A stretch of DNA of 64,000 nt from Burkholderiales bacterium (GCA_947381415.1 CANCVB010000001.1:124001-188000); one strand, 5' to 3'. Shown: positions 49,382 to 59,361, numbered from the stretch's first letter. The notes: generated from the sequence alone by a model not told the origin. Made by a program: numbers and translations.

Positions 49382-50118
49382 GGCAAAGCAACCGCTGGCA
49401 TGCGTGCCAATATCACCGAAGCTCGCTCGTTCAAATAAGGCGAGCGTGGAAGCTTTTCATAGTATTTGGGGCGTGGAAGCATCACAGCCAAGCGAGCCGC
49501 CTCCCATGAACTCAATTGGCTAGCCGGGTGATTGAAATAATGCTTGGCAGCAGCATCCAGTCCAAATACGCCCTCACCCCACTCAACACTGTTGAGGTAA
49601 ATATCCAAAATACGTTGCTTGCTAAGGCATTGTTCAAGTGCGATCGTCAAAACCAATTCTTGCGCTTTGCGAAACAGCGTACGTTCACCGCTGAGAAACA
49701 GATTTTTGGCCAGTTGCTGGGTAATGGTTGAGCCGCCCACCACTTTGGGTGCTTGGTTTTGCGCCTGCGCTTTGGCTTGGGCGCGGGCATTTTTACTCCA
49801 TGCCCGCTCTAAAGCTTCCCATTGCACACCAGTGTGCGTTGCGAAAACATCATCTTCAGAGGCAATCACAGCGCGCTTCGCGTGTGCCGGCAGTTTGTCA
49901 TGGCTGACCCAGTGTTGAAACCAATGCATCTCACGGTATTTGTGACTGATACGCCAAGCCTCAGACCGCTGGAAAGCCGTGGAGCCAGGATCGATGAATG
50001 GCATCATGGCGATACGTCCAATGAAAAAGACTTGTAACCCTATCGCGCACCAAAAAACCAAAAACAACCATTGCACACAAGCACGCAAAAAAGGATGTCG
50101 TTGTTGCGTCACAGTCAT
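49378..50118 (-). CDS. mtgA: Monofunctional biosynthetic peptidoglycan transglycosylase
   Basis: 246 residues: one N-terminal membrane helix (about 14-36), then a GT51 domain with the catalytic [28 protein letters not shown] and [14 protein letters not shown]-type motifs. It polymerises glycan strands from lipid II without a transpeptidase domain. It overlaps the TonB-like gene and ruvC by four bases each. Confidence 0.95.
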   Translation of the reverse strand: MTVTQQRHPFLRACVQWLFLVFWCAIGLQVFFIGRIAMMPFIDPGSTAFQRSEAWRISHKYREMHWFQHWVSHDKLPAHAKRAVIASEDDVFATHTGVQWEALERAWSKNARAQAKAQAQNQAPKVVGGSTITQQLAKNLFLSGERTLFRKAQELVLTIALEQCLSKQRILDIYLNSVEWGEGVFGLDAAAKHYFNHPASQLSSWEAARLAVMLPRPKYYEKLPRSPYLNERASVILARMPAVALP

Positions 50119-50966
50119 TCGCCTTGTAACGCGGTTTGCAGTGTGTTGTTGTGGTCAAAACTGAAGCGGGTCACCAAAGCGAGTTGGTCCATTTCTTTTC
50201 GCATGGATTCATTGAAGGGTCCAAAAGGACCGGCTTCCCGTGCAATTTGCTTGGCATGAAAATCCAACAAGGGGTTGCCAGAGCTCTGGGAAATTTCTGT
50301 GGAAATGACCTGACCGCGTGAATCGAGGGTAATCACCATGATCAGGTTGCCATAGAGTTTTTGACCATGCGATTGAGGGAAATCGACGGTTCCTTTGGCT
50401 TCAATTTTGCGTCGCATCACGTCGTAATAGCGCGCATAAGAAGCTTCTGTCGTGCTTGGGCTGATGTAGCGTTTGCGGGGTCGGGCATTTTCTTCTTGGA
50501 TGCGCTTTTCAATTTGTGCAAGCAAGTTAATCAATTGTTGGCGTTGGCGCTCAATCGCAGGATCCTTGTTGTCGCTGTGATTGGCATTGAGTTTCGCGAG
50601 TGTTTGTTTGGTTCGCGTCAACACCTCCATTTGTTCACGTTCCTTATCGGCTATTTTTTGTTGAACCTGGTTGTCAGCTTGGCCGGCGCGGGTGGTGGGG
50701 GAGTTGACCAAAGGCGATGTAGAGCGTTCATGTGCAGTCTCACCGCCACCACTCAAATGGGTTTGTGCAATGGCCTTGGGTTTGAGAGGTCGTTTTTCAT
50801 CCGATTCTGTATTGACCAAAATCACTTCCAAGCCCGTGTCGCGAACCAATCGGTCGATGTTCTCAGGCGGGCTGAGTCGAACTGCTAAAACAAGGGCGTG
50901 CACCGCGACAGAGATGCCCACGGCAAAGGTTAAAAGTTTGTCTCCAGGGGTCAGTGCTGAAAGCAT
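50115..50966 (-). CDS. TonB-like energy transducer family protein
   Basis: 283 residues: an N-terminal membrane helix (about 12-30), a long periplasmic segment with a Gln/Lys-rich coiled coil (about 100-165), and a C-terminal TonB-like domain (YGNLIMVITLDSRGQVISTEISQSSGNPLLD). No exbB or exbD lies in view. It could work with a distant ExbBD or, given its neighbour mtgA, in envelope structure; neither is shown. Confidence 0.75.
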   Translation of the reverse strand: MLSALTPGDKLLTFAVGISVAVHALVLAVRLSPPENIDRLVRDTGLEVILVNTESDEKRPLKPKAIAQTHLSGGGETAHERSTSPLVNSPTTRAGQADNQVQQKIADKEREQMEVLTRTKQTLAKLNANHSDNKDPAIERQRQQLINLLAQIEKRIQEENARPRKRYISPSTTEASYARYYDVMRRKIEAKGTVDFPQSHGQKLYGNLIMVITLDSRGQVISTEISQSSGNPLLDFHAKQIAREAGPFGPFNESMRKEMDQLALVTRFSFDHNNTLQTALQGE

Positions 50967-50981
50967 CTTGGTCGAGAGAGT

Positions 50982-53041
50982 TTAAGTGGTCGACACAACG
51001 CCACCGGATGCGGAATCCTCTGCGTCATCCAAATTGACAGCAATCGTCAATGGCCCGATGGCCATCTCTTCCTCTTCATCACCGACAGAGGTGTCTTGCA
51101 GGTGAGACAAAGACTCAGCAAACTGCACATGAATATCCAAGGCAATCAAATCCATATCGCCTAAACGAACACGTACCCGACTGCCGCGCTCAAGCGCAGG
51201 CGCCCCAGAGACTGAAAAAACCAATGGCAAGTGGTCTGCGCGGGCCAGTGGTGGTTCACCGGGAAAAGACTTGATCACAGTGGCTTCAAGTTCAGTCATG
51301 GCATGTTGGCGCACGTATTGCAATGTCCAAAAACGCTCCATGCTGGCTTGGTGGGTGTTGTAGGCGCTGTAGGCTGATTCGAATGCGGTGATGATGCCAA
51401 ATAAATCTGCATCTTTGGGTTTGAAAGCTGCGGCCAGTGCAGCGGTTGCGCCATGGCGAACACAAGCGATCAATTGCCACTGGTTGACCAAATCGGTGTA
51501 ACGGCGCAACGGCGAGGTGCTCCACGCATAACTGGGCACACCAATGCCTGCATGCGGTAACGCCTTGGTGCCCATGCGTACTTTGATGCCTGGCGCCAGC
51601 GAAGCTTGGCTTCGATAGATAGCCGGAACGCCAAAGCTGGCAAGCCATTGCCCCCATGTGCTGTTGGCCAAGATCATGGCTTCAGCCACGATCAGGTCCA
51701 AAGGTGCACCTCGTTGGCGGGTGCTGATGGTCACGGTTTCATGACCGTCTGGCCCAGCAGGGCTGACATTTTCAAGACGGAAGTTGTAGTCAGGGCGGTT
51801 AAAGGTTTCGGGTTTGCCACGCACCTCTTCGCGCGCAGCTTTCAAATGTTTGGCCAGTCGAAACAAAAAAGCCAATTCGCGGTGGGGCATGGCAACTTCT
51901 GGTCTGTCCTGAGAACCATCACTAACTTGGCTTAGCCAGCGCTCGGTCACCACGGTGTCAAGTTGATCGTGACGCATATTGGCTGCGATAGGCACCCGTT
52001 CCAAACGGGTTTCGGTGTGGAGCACTGCGAAGGATTGCGCATCAAAACTGACATACAAGGACAAGGCAGGACAAGGGCGACCTTCTTGCAAGGTATAGGT
52101 CTGCACCACGCTGTCTGGCAGCATGGTGATTTTGTGGCCTGGCATGTAAACCGTAGACAGTCTGGCTCGGCCACACACATCAATTGCATCGCCGGGTTGC
52201 AGTGCCAAGGCAGGCGCAGCAATATGGATGCCGACAGTGACGCAGTTGGTTTCTAGACCCGCCACCGATAGCGCATCGTCGATTTCTGTGGTTTGGGAGT
52301 CATCGATCGAATAGGCTTTGACATTTGCCAAGGGCAGATCGGTAGAAATCGCGGGCGCTTTCAGGTCAGGAAACGCGGTGCCCTTGGGGAAATGCTCAAA
52401 CAAAAACCGTTGCCAGTGAAAATCGTAGGCAGATCGAATCGCCCCAGCCTTTTGCAGCAAGACCAAAGGCGCTGTTTGGCTCTCACGCGCGGCTTCCACC
52501 ACGGCCTTGTATTCAGGCGCATTTTTATCGGGCTTGAACAGTATTTTGTAAAGCTGTGCCTGAACTTGCGCAGGGCACAAACCGTTGCTGAGTTGTTGTG
52601 CCCACTCGGAGATTTGCAATTGCAGTTGCTTTTTCTTTTCAATGGCCACCAGTGCTTGTTGAATCACTTCAGCGGATGCTTTGCGAAAGCGCCCCTTGCC
52701 CGCACGGCGGAAATAGTGCGGCGCTTCAAACAGACAAAGCAAAGCACCTAACTGCTGACTGGGGGTGGCGTCTTTGGAAAAGTAGTCGCGCGCCAAATCA
52801 GCAAAACCAAATTCTTCCTCGGGTGCAAATTCCCAGGCCATATCGACCTCCATGCCCTGCGCCACCGCTTGGCCTGCCCGCATGAAGTCAGCTGGTTGAG
52901 CTTGGTCAAACTTCATCAGGATTTGGTTGGATTTGACCTTTACCCGTTTGCCGCTGTCGAGTTCAATTTGGGCGGACGACTCAGCTTCGGACAAAACCCG
53001 TCCCGTGAGAAATTTTCCGCCTTCTTCATAAAGTGCATACA
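50982..53041 (-). CDS. RNase II/R family exoribonuclease (RNB domain)
   Basis: About 686 residues. An N-terminal region with little similarity to classical cold-shock domains precedes an RNB domain with the catalytic acidic cluster SIDDSQTTEIDDALSV, then ASLAPGIKVRMGTKALPH and YAWSTSPLRRYTDLVNQWQL. It degrades RNA 3' to 5'. The ATG at 53041 gives MYALYEEGGKF, the usual family start; ATGs at 53061 (GGAG close by) and 53084 are alternatives. First gene of the run leading to ruvC. Confidence 0.87.
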
Positions 53042-53082
53042 TGGGGGCGGATTCTCCCATGGCGCTCCGATAAACTTTGGCC

Positions 53083-54237
53083 ATGGGAACTCAAATTGGT
53101 AAATACAGTGTGTTCCAGCGCATCACGCCGCTGGTCAAGGGTTTTGACAACGTGATTGGGTTTGCGGTTTTGCTGCTGGCTGCCGTGGGCTTGTTGACCA
53201 TATTTTCGTCGGGCTATGCCGAAGGCCAGCGTTTCATCGACCATGGTCGCAATATGTTGATTGCCTGCGGCATCATGTTTGTGGTCGCCCAAATCCCACC
53301 TCAGCGCATGATGGCTTTGGCCGTGCCCATTTACACCGTTGGCTTGGCCTTGTTGGTCGCGGTGGCGCTTTTTGGCTTAACCAAAAAAGGCGCGCAGCGT
53401 TGGCTCAACATAGGTATCGTGATTCAGCCCAGTGAAATCATGAAAATTGGCATGCCATTGATGTTGTCGTGGTGGTTTCAAAAACGTGAAGGCCAATTAA
53501 GAACCTTGGATTTCTTTGTCGGCGGATTGATTTTGCTCATTCCTGTCGGCTTGATTGTCAAGCAGCCAGATTTGGGAACAGCCATCTTGGTGATGGCTGC
53601 AGGCCTGTACGTGATCTTTTTTGCGGGTTTGAGTTGGTGGTTGATCATTCCGCCTTTGATTTTGGGATTGGTTGCAGTGGCCTTGTTGGTGGTGTTTGAG
53701 CCCACTTTATGTGCACAAGGATTCAGTTGGCCCTTGCTGCGCGATTACCAGCAACAGCGCATTTGTACCTTGCTAGACCCTGGGCGAGATCCCTTGGGCA
53801 AAGGTTTTCACACCATACAAGGCATGATTGCGATTGGTTCTGGTGGCTTTTGGGGCAAGGGCTTGATGCAAGGTACCCAAGCGCAACTCGATTTCATCCC
53901 AGAGCGCACCACTGACTTTGTGTTTGCAGCCTATGCCGAAGAATTTGGGTTGATTGGCAATATCTTGCTCATTGGAGGGTTTTTGGTCCTGGTGTTCAGG
54001 GGTTTGGCTATTGCGTTAGAAGGCCCCACCTTGTTTGCACGTTTACTTGCGGGAAGCGTGACACTGATCTTTTTCACTTACGCCTTTGTCAATATGGGCA
54101 TGGTCAGCGGCATCTTGCCGGTGGTTGGGGTGCCTTTACCGTTTATCAGCTATGGCGGCACTGCCATGGTGACGCTGGGATTTGGCATTGGTATTTTGTT
54201 GTCCATCGCCAAAGCCAAGCAGTTGGTGCAGTCATGA
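53083..54237 (+). CDS. rodA: Rod-shape peptidoglycan polymerase RodA (SEDS family)
   Basis: 384 residues with ten membrane helices and the SEDS sequences GAQRWLNIG, IQPSEIMKIGMP, FIPERTTDFVFAAYAEEFG and VGVPLPFISYGGTA, closer to RodA than FtsW. It polymerises side-wall peptidoglycan. Its usual partners mreBCD and mrdA are not adjacent. The ATG overlaps a possible start of the divergent RNB gene in the palindrome CCATGG, and no clear ribosome binding site is visible. Confidence 0.93.
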   Translation: MGTQIGKYSVFQRITPLVKGFDNVIGFAVLLLAAVGLLTIFSSGYAEGQRFIDHGRNMLIACGIMFVVAQIPPQRMMALAVPIYTVGLALLVAVALFGLTKKGAQRWLNIGIVIQPSEIMKIGMPLMLSWWFQKREGQLRTLDFFVGGLILLIPVGLIVKQPDLGTAILVMAAGLYVIFFAGLSWWLIIPPLILGLVAVALLVVFEPTLCAQGFSWPLLRDYQQQRICTLLDPGRDPLGKGFHTIQGMIAIGSGGFWGKGLMQGTQAQLDFIPERTTDFVFAAYAEEFGLIGNILLIGGFLVLVFRGLAIALEGPTLFARLLAGSVTLIFFTYAFVNMGMVSGILPVVGVPLPFISYGGTAMVTLGFGIGILLSIAKAKQLVQS

Positions 54238-55121
54238 GCTTGCCGCCGGTGGCCATCATTGGGGTGGGGAACATGGGCGGTGGCATGGCGCGTCATCTGC
54301 TCGCGCAGGGTACGCAGGTGCATGTATGTGATCTTGATGCACATAAAACACAAGCTTTGCACACTTTGGGTGCCCACGTGGCGCACAGCCCCAGCGAGTT
54401 GGGAGGCGTGGTCCATTTCTTTATCGTGTGCGTGGTCACCGCGGCGCAGGTGGAAGATGTTTTGTGGGGAACGCAAGGTTTAGCGCCTCAACTGCAAGCG
54501 GGTGATACGGTCATGCTTTGCCCCACCATCGCTCCCCAGGACACCGAATCTGTGGCCATACGCTTGTCCCTGCAAGGGGTGAACACATTGGATGCGCCCA
54601 TGTCAGGTGGTCCACTGCGCGCTGAGCAAGGCACCATGAGCTTGATGGTGGCGGGTACGCAGGCTGTGGTTGAACGCCACCTTGGCACATTGCAAGCTTT
54701 GGCCAACCCCGTGTTTCGCATTTCCGAGCGCGTCGGTGATGGTGCGCGAACCAAATTGGTCAACAATTTGTTGGCTGGCATTCAACTGGTGGGTGCAGCA
54801 GAAGCCCTGGCATTGGCTGAGCGATGGGGACTTGACACCACACGCACCTTGCAGGTGATGTCCGCTTCCAGCGCCCAAAGCTGGATCGCCAGCGACCGCA
54901 TGCCTCGTGCGCTTGCGGGTGACTTTGCCCCACGGGCGCACATGACTTTGTTGGAAAAAGACACGGCATTGGCGGTGCAAGCGGCCAATGCCGTGGGCTT
55001 CAGCGGCCCGTTGGGCGCGGTCACTGCCCAGGTGTTTGCCAGTGCAAGCACGGCTGGCATGGCGGAATTAGACGATGGCGCTGTGCTGAACTTTGTCAGG
55101 GCTTCTACAATCTCACCATGA
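54234..55121 (+). CDS. NAD(P)-dependent beta-hydroxyacid dehydrogenase family protein
   Basis: 295 residues with Rossmann motif IIGVGNMGGGMARHLL, substrate motif DAPMSGGPLRAEQGTMSLMV and catalytic Lys in KLVNNLLAG. It belongs with 3-hydroxyisobutyrate, tartronate semialdehyde and L-threonate dehydrogenases; substrate is not determined. It overlaps rodA and tldD by four bases each. Confidence 0.88.
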   Translation: MSLPPVAIIGVGNMGGGMARHLLAQGTQVHVCDLDAHKTQALHTLGAHVAHSPSELGGVVHFFIVCVVTAAQVEDVLWGTQGLAPQLQAGDTVMLCPTIAPQDTESVAIRLSLQGVNTLDAPMSGGPLRAEQGTMSLMVAGTQAVVERHLGTLQALANPVFRISERVGDGARTKLVNNLLAGIQLVGAAEALALAERWGLDTTRTLQVMSASSAQSWIASDRMPRALAGDFAPRAHMTLLEKDTALAVQAANAVGFSGPLGAVTAQVFASASTAGMAELDDGAVLNFVRASTISP

Positions 55122-56578
55122 TTTCACGCGAACCCACCCTCGAACGTCTGAGCCTGGCTCAAAGCCTGTTGCTCACCCCTTATGGCTTGGACGAATCTCA
55201 CCTCAGCCAAGCCTTGTCGGCCATCCGAGCTCACCAGGTGGACGACGCTGATTTGTACTTCCAGTACACCCGCGCCGAGGGCTGGAGCTTGGAAGAAGGC
55301 ATTGTGAAAACAGGCTCTTTCAGCATCGACCAAGGCGTGGGCGTGCGCGCGGTCAGCGGCGAAAAAACCGCTTTCGCTTATTCCGACGACATCTCCATGG
55401 CCTCGCTCATGGACGCAGCGCACACCGTGCGCAGCATCGCCACAGCGGGTCTGAATGCCAAAACCAAAGTCCCCCAGCGCGTCATTGCGCCCAGCCGCAG
55501 CCTCTACCATGGAGAAGATCCGATTGGCAGCTTGGACAGCACGGCCAAAGTCCAGTTGCTCGAGCGCATCGAGCAACAAGCCCGCGCCAAAGACCCGCGC
55601 GTGGTGCAAGTCATGGCAGGTTTGGCCAGCGAGTTTGATGTGGTTTTGGTGGCCCGAGCCGACGGCAGCTTGGCCGCCGATGTGCGCCCCCTGGTGCGTT
55701 TGTCTTTGTCGGTCATCGTCGAGCAAAACGGTCGCCGCGAAAGCGGCTCGGCCGGTGGCGGCGGGCGTTTTGGTCTGGGCCACTTTGACGCAGCTTGCCT
55801 CACACGTTATGTGGACGAAGCCGTGGGTTCAGCCCTGACCAATTTAGAGGCGCGACCTGCACCTGCGGGCGAAATGACCGTGGTGCTGGGCTCGGGTTGG
55901 CCTGGGATTTTGTTGCACGAGGCGATTGGCCATGGTTTGGAAGGCGACTTCAACCGCAAAGGTTCCAGCGCTTTTAGTGGCCGCATTGGCCAACGGGTGG
56001 CGGCCAAAGGCGTCACCGTGCTGGACGACGGCACCATCGCCGACCGCCGTGGCTCACTCAATGTGGACGATGAAGGCCACGTCAGCCAGAAAAACGTCTT
56101 GATTGAAGACGGGATTTTGGTGGGCTATATCCAAGACAGCATGAACGCCCGCCTCATGGGCGTGGCACCCACGGGCAATGGCCGGCGCGAAAGCTACGCC
56201 CATGTGCCCATGCCGCGCATGACCAACACCTACATGCTGGGCGGTGACAAACACCCCGAGGAAATCGTGGCCAGCATCAAAAAAGGCCTGTATGCCACCA
56301 ACTTTGGCGGCGGTCAGGTGGACATCACCTCGGGCAAATTTGTGTTTTCAGCCAGCCAGGCGTATTGGGTGGAGAACGGCAAGATCCAATACCCGGTCAA
56401 GGGCGGCACCTTGGTGGGCAATGGCCCGGACGCCTTGACGCGTGTGAGCATGATTGGCAACGACATGGCGCTGGACCCCGGCGTGGGCACCTGCGGCAAA
56501 GAAGGCCAAAGTGTGCCTGTGGGCGTGGGTCAACCCACCCTGCGCATCGATGGTTTGACCGTGGGCGGCACGGCCTGA
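55118..56578 (+). CDS. tldD: Metalloprotease TldD
   Basis: 486 residues with the zinc motif HEAIGHGLEGD and conserved NVDDEGHVSQKNVLIEDGILVGYIQD. TldD acts with TldE(PmbA) to degrade unfolded peptides and mature some modified peptides. The PmbA gene is not in view. Followed by the aroG leader. Confidence 0.96.
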   Translation: MISREPTLERLSLAQSLLLTPYGLDESHLSQALSAIRAHQVDDADLYFQYTRAEGWSLEEGIVKTGSFSIDQGVGVRAVSGEKTAFAYSDDISMASLMDAAHTVRSIATAGLNAKTKVPQRVIAPSRSLYHGEDPIGSLDSTAKVQLLERIEQQARAKDPRVVQVMAGLASEFDVVLVARADGSLAADVRPLVRLSLSVIVEQNGRRESGSAGGGGRFGLGHFDAACLTRYVDEAVGSALTNLEARPAPAGEMTVVLGSGWPGILLHEAIGHGLEGDFNRKGSSAFSGRIGQRVAAKGVTVLDDGTIADRRGSLNVDDEGHVSQKNVLIEDGILVGYIQDSMNARLMGVAPTGNGRRESYAHVPMPRMTNTYMLGGDKHPEEIVASIKKGLYATNFGGGQVDITSGKFVFSASQAYWVENGKIQYPVKGGTLVGNGPDALTRVSMIGNDMALDPGVGTCGKEGQSVPVGVGQPTLRIDGLTVGGTA

Positions 56579-56590
56579 AATGGCCTGTGC

Positions 56591-56596
56591 TACATT
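56591..56596 (+). promoter_or_regulatory. Candidate extended -10 element for the aroG leader
   Basis: TGC-TACATT resembles an extended -10 (TGnTAnnnT) and would place the transcript start near 56603, almost at the leader ATG, so the leader could be leaderless. No good -35 is seen. Read-through from tldD is an alternative. Confidence 0.3.
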
Positions 56597-56603
56597 ACCG
56601 CCC

Positions 56604-56669
56604 ATGGTCTCAATGCACTTTTACTTTGCTTACTTCTTCTCACGCTTTGCAGGCGGTCGAGAGGTTTAA
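56604..56669 (+). CDS. aroG leader peptide rich in Phe and Tyr
   Basis: A 21-codon frame with HFYFAYFF at residues 5-12, seven of those eight being aromatic or His/Ala: four Phe and two Tyr codons in eight, plus another Phe at 15. It ends just after GGCGGT (56652-56657), which can pair with the 5' arm of the terminator. This is the layout of pheL-type attenuation. Ribosome binding signals are weak; a start at the second ATG (56613) is also possible. Confidence 0.65.
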   Translation: MVSMHFYFAYFFSRFAGGREV

Positions 56670-56700
56670 ACGCAAACAGCGCAGCGAACCCCCCGAATCA

Positions 56701-56728
56701 ACCGCCGAATCCAAGGCGGTTTTTTTTT
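56701..56728 (+). terminator. Attenuator terminator upstream of aroG
   Basis: ACCGCC (56701-56706), an eight-base loop and GGCGGT (56715-56720), followed by a run of T. The 5' arm is also complementary to GGCGGT inside the leader peptide frame, so an antiterminator can form when a ribosome stalls upstream at the Phe/Tyr codons. Confidence 0.75.
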
Positions 56729-56775
56729 GCTTTTTTCTTTTTGTCTCTTGTTTGAAACGCTTCTAAGGAGCTTTG

Positions 56776-57891
56776 ATGAAAACCCCTAAACCTGATGCTT
56801 ATGCGCCGATCAATGACCAGACCAGCCAAACCGACAATCAACGCATCAAGGACATCACCGTGTTGCCGCCCCCTGAACATTTGATCCGCTTCTTTCCCAT
56901 TGCCGGTACTGCTGTCGAGAGCTTGATTGCCAAGACCCGCCAACGCATCCACAAAATCATGGCGGGCAAAGACGACCGCTTATTGGTTGTGATCGGCCCA
57001 TGCTCCATCCACGATCCGGCGGCGGCGCTGGACTATGCGCGCCGCTTGAAAGTCGAGCGTGAAAAATATGCCGACACCTTGGAAATCGTGATGCGGGTGT
57101 ACTTTGAAAAACCCCGCACCACCGTGGGCTGGAAGGGCTTGATCAACGACCCATACCTCGATGAGAGCTTTCGCATCGACGAGGGTTTGCGCATTGCACG
57201 CCAGTTGCTCATCGAAATTAACCGCACGGGCGTACCCGCGGGCAGCGAATTCTTGGACGTGATTTCGCCCCAGTACATCGGCGACTTGATCAGCTGGGGC
57301 GCGATTGGCGCCCGCACCACAGAGAGCCAGGTGCACCGCGAACTGGCCTCAGGCTTGTCGGCGCCCATCGGTTTTAAAAACGGGACCGATGGCAACATCA
57401 AAATCGCAACAGACGCGATCCAAGCGGCCGCACGCGGGCACCATTTCTTGTCAGTCCATAAAAACGGCCAGGTGGCGATTGTGCAAACGCAGGGCAACAA
57501 AGACTGCCATGTGATCTTGCGCGGCGGCAAAGCGCCCAATTACGATGCAGCCAGCGTCGCCACCGCTTGCAAAGAATTGGAAGCAGCCAAATTGCCTGCG
57601 AACCTGATGGTCGATTGCAGCCATGCCAACAGCAGCAAGCAGCATGAGCGCCAATTGGTGGTAGCCCAAGACATCGCCAATCAGCTGGCCCAGGGTTCAC
57701 ACAGTGTGTTTGGCGTCATGATCGAAAGCCACTTGAAGGCAGGCGCCCAAAAATTCACCCCTGGCAAAGACAAGGTAGAGGATTTGGCTTACGGCCAAAG
57801 CATCACCGACGCTTGTTTGGCTTGGGACGATTCCCTGCAAGCCTTGGAGGCCTTGTCAGCCGGTGTGAAAGCGCGTCGCGCCAAAAAATAA
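56776..57891 (+). CDS. aroG: 3-deoxy-7-phosphoheptulonate (DAHP) synthase, class I
   Basis: 371 residues of AroG/F/H type with VIGPCSIHD, FEKPRTTVGWKGLINDP, GARTTESQVHRELASG, KNGTDGN and CSHANSSK. It condenses erythrose 4-phosphate and phosphoenolpyruvate, the entry to aromatic amino acids. ATG at 56776 has AAGGAG five bases upstream. The Phe/Tyr leader implies control by those amino acids. Which isozyme class by feedback cannot be told. Confidence 0.96.
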   Translation: MKTPKPDAYAPINDQTSQTDNQRIKDITVLPPPEHLIRFFPIAGTAVESLIAKTRQRIHKIMAGKDDRLLVVIGPCSIHDPAAALDYARRLKVEREKYADTLEIVMRVYFEKPRTTVGWKGLINDPYLDESFRIDEGLRIARQLLIEINRTGVPAGSEFLDVISPQYIGDLISWGAIGARTTESQVHRELASGLSAPIGFKNGTDGNIKIATDAIQAAARGHHFLSVHKNGQVAIVQTQGNKDCHVILRGGKAPNYDAASVATACKELEAAKLPANLMVDCSHANSSKQHERQLVVAQDIANQLAQGSHSVFGVMIESHLKAGAQKFTPGKDKVEDLAYGQSITDACLAWDDSLQALEALSAGVKARRAKK

Positions 57892-57907
57892 GACCTGAAG
57901 CGTTGCG

Positions 57908-59320
57908 TCAGGTTTGCAAGGCTTGCAGCAACTTGCCATGCACGCCACCAAAACCGCCATTGCTCATGCACAGCACGTGGTCGCCGGGGCGGGCGGCGGC
58001 TTTCACGAGCGCCACCAAGCTGTCGATGTCGCCCGCGGTTTGAACCTTCAAGCCCATGGGTGACAAAGCTTGGGCGGCGTCCCAGTCCAAGCCAGCGGTG
58101 TGGCAAAAGGACAAGTCGGCCTGCTCCAAACTCCAGGGCAACTGAGACTTCATCGCCCCCAGCTTCATGGTGTTGCTGCGCGGCTCGAACACCGCCAAGA
58201 TGCGCGCCTGGCCCACTTGACGGCGCAATCCATCCACCGTGGTTCGAATGGCCGTGGGGTGGTGGGCAAAATCGTCGTAGACCGTGATGGCTTGTGCGCC
58301 TGCGCCCACCTTGCCGCGCACTTCCATGCGGCGGCGCACATTTTCAAACGATGACAGGGCATGGCAGGCATCTGCCACGGCCACGCCCACATGCTCGGCA
58401 GCGATGACGGCGGCCAAGGCGTTCATTTGGTTGTGCACCCCGCCCAAGGCCCATTGCACCCGACCTTTGACCATGCCATGGTGCAGCACCTCAAAGTCAT
58501 TGGGCTCGCCTCTAACCTGCCAATCGGATGGCTGGCTCAAACCAAAACCCGCCACCTCGCTCCATTGCCCCATCGCCAAGACCCTTTGCAAACTCTCTTG
58601 GTCGGCATTCACCACCAAGCGCCCGCTGGCCGGCACGGTGCGCACCAGGTGGTGGAACTGCCGCTCGATGGCAGCCAAGTCGGGGAAGATGTCGGCGTGG
58701 TCAAACTCCAGGTTGTTGAGCACCGCGGTGCGGGGTCGGTAATGCACGAACTTGCTGCGCTTGTCGAAAAACGCGGTGTCGTATTCATCGGCCTCGATGA
58801 CAAACAGGGGACGGCTTTGTCCGGGTGCCAAAGCGCCCAAGCGGGCCGAGACGCCAAAGTTGAGTGGCACGCCGCCAATCAAAAAACCGGGCGTCAGGCC
58901 AGCATGCTCTAAAACCCAGCTGAGCATGGCGGTGGTGGTGGTTTTGCCGTGGGTGCCGGCAATGGCCAGCACATGGCGGCTTTGTCCTGGCGCGTGCAAC
59001 ACGTGATCGCTCAACCACTGCGGTCCGCTGGTGTAGGGCAGACCGGCTTCCAAAATCGCTTCCATCAAGGGGTAGCGTGGCGAGCCGTCGGCCAGTCTGG
59101 CGCGGGAAACCACGTTGCCCACCACGAACATGTCGGGTTTCAAGGCGAATTGGTCGGCGCTGTATCCCTCGATCAACTCAATCCCCAGGGCCCGCAACTG
59201 GTCGCTCATGGGCGGGTAGACGCCGCTGTCGCAACCCGTGACCCGATGACCTGCTTCGCGGGCGAGGGCGGCCAAACCGCCCATGAAGGTGCCGCAGACA
59301 CCCAAGATATGAATATGCAT
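57908..59320 (-). CDS. mpl: UDP-MurNAc:L-Ala-gamma-D-Glu-meso-DAP ligase (peptidoglycan recycling)
   Basis: About 470 residues of Mur ligase fold: MHIHILGVCGTFMGGLA, ATP loop [32 protein letters not shown] and YDDFAHHPTAIRTT. The YDTAFFDKRSKF motif marks Mpl rather than MurC. It joins recycled tripeptide to UDP-MurNAc. The ATG at 59320 gives the canonical start; one at 59329 is possible. It stands alone, divergent from the next gene. Confidence 0.95.
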   Translation of the reverse strand: MHIHILGVCGTFMGGLAALAREAGHRVTGCDSGVYPPMSDQLRALGIELIEGYSADQFALKPDMFVVGNVVSRARLADGSPRYPLMEAILEAGLPYTSGPQWLSDHVLHAPGQSRHVLAIAGTHGKTTTTAMLSWVLEHAGLTPGFLIGGVPLNFGVSARLGALAPGQSRPLFVIEADEYDTAFFDKRSKFVHYRPRTAVLNNLEFDHADIFPDLAAIERQFHHLVRTVPASGRLVVNADQESLQRVLAMGQWSEVAGFGLSQPSDWQVRGEPNDFEVLHHGMVKGRVQWALGGVHNQMNALAAVIAAEHVGVAVADACHALSSFENVRRRMEVRGKVGAGAQAITVYDDFAHHPTAIRTTVDGLRRQVGQARILAVFEPRSNTMKLGAMKSQLPWSLEQADLSFCHTAGLDWDAAQALSPMGLKVQTAGDIDSLVALVKAAARPGDHVLCMSNGGFGGVHGKLLQALQT

Positions 59321-59361
59321 ACGGCCCATTGTAAAAGTGTGTGTTGCACAATCGGCGCACC

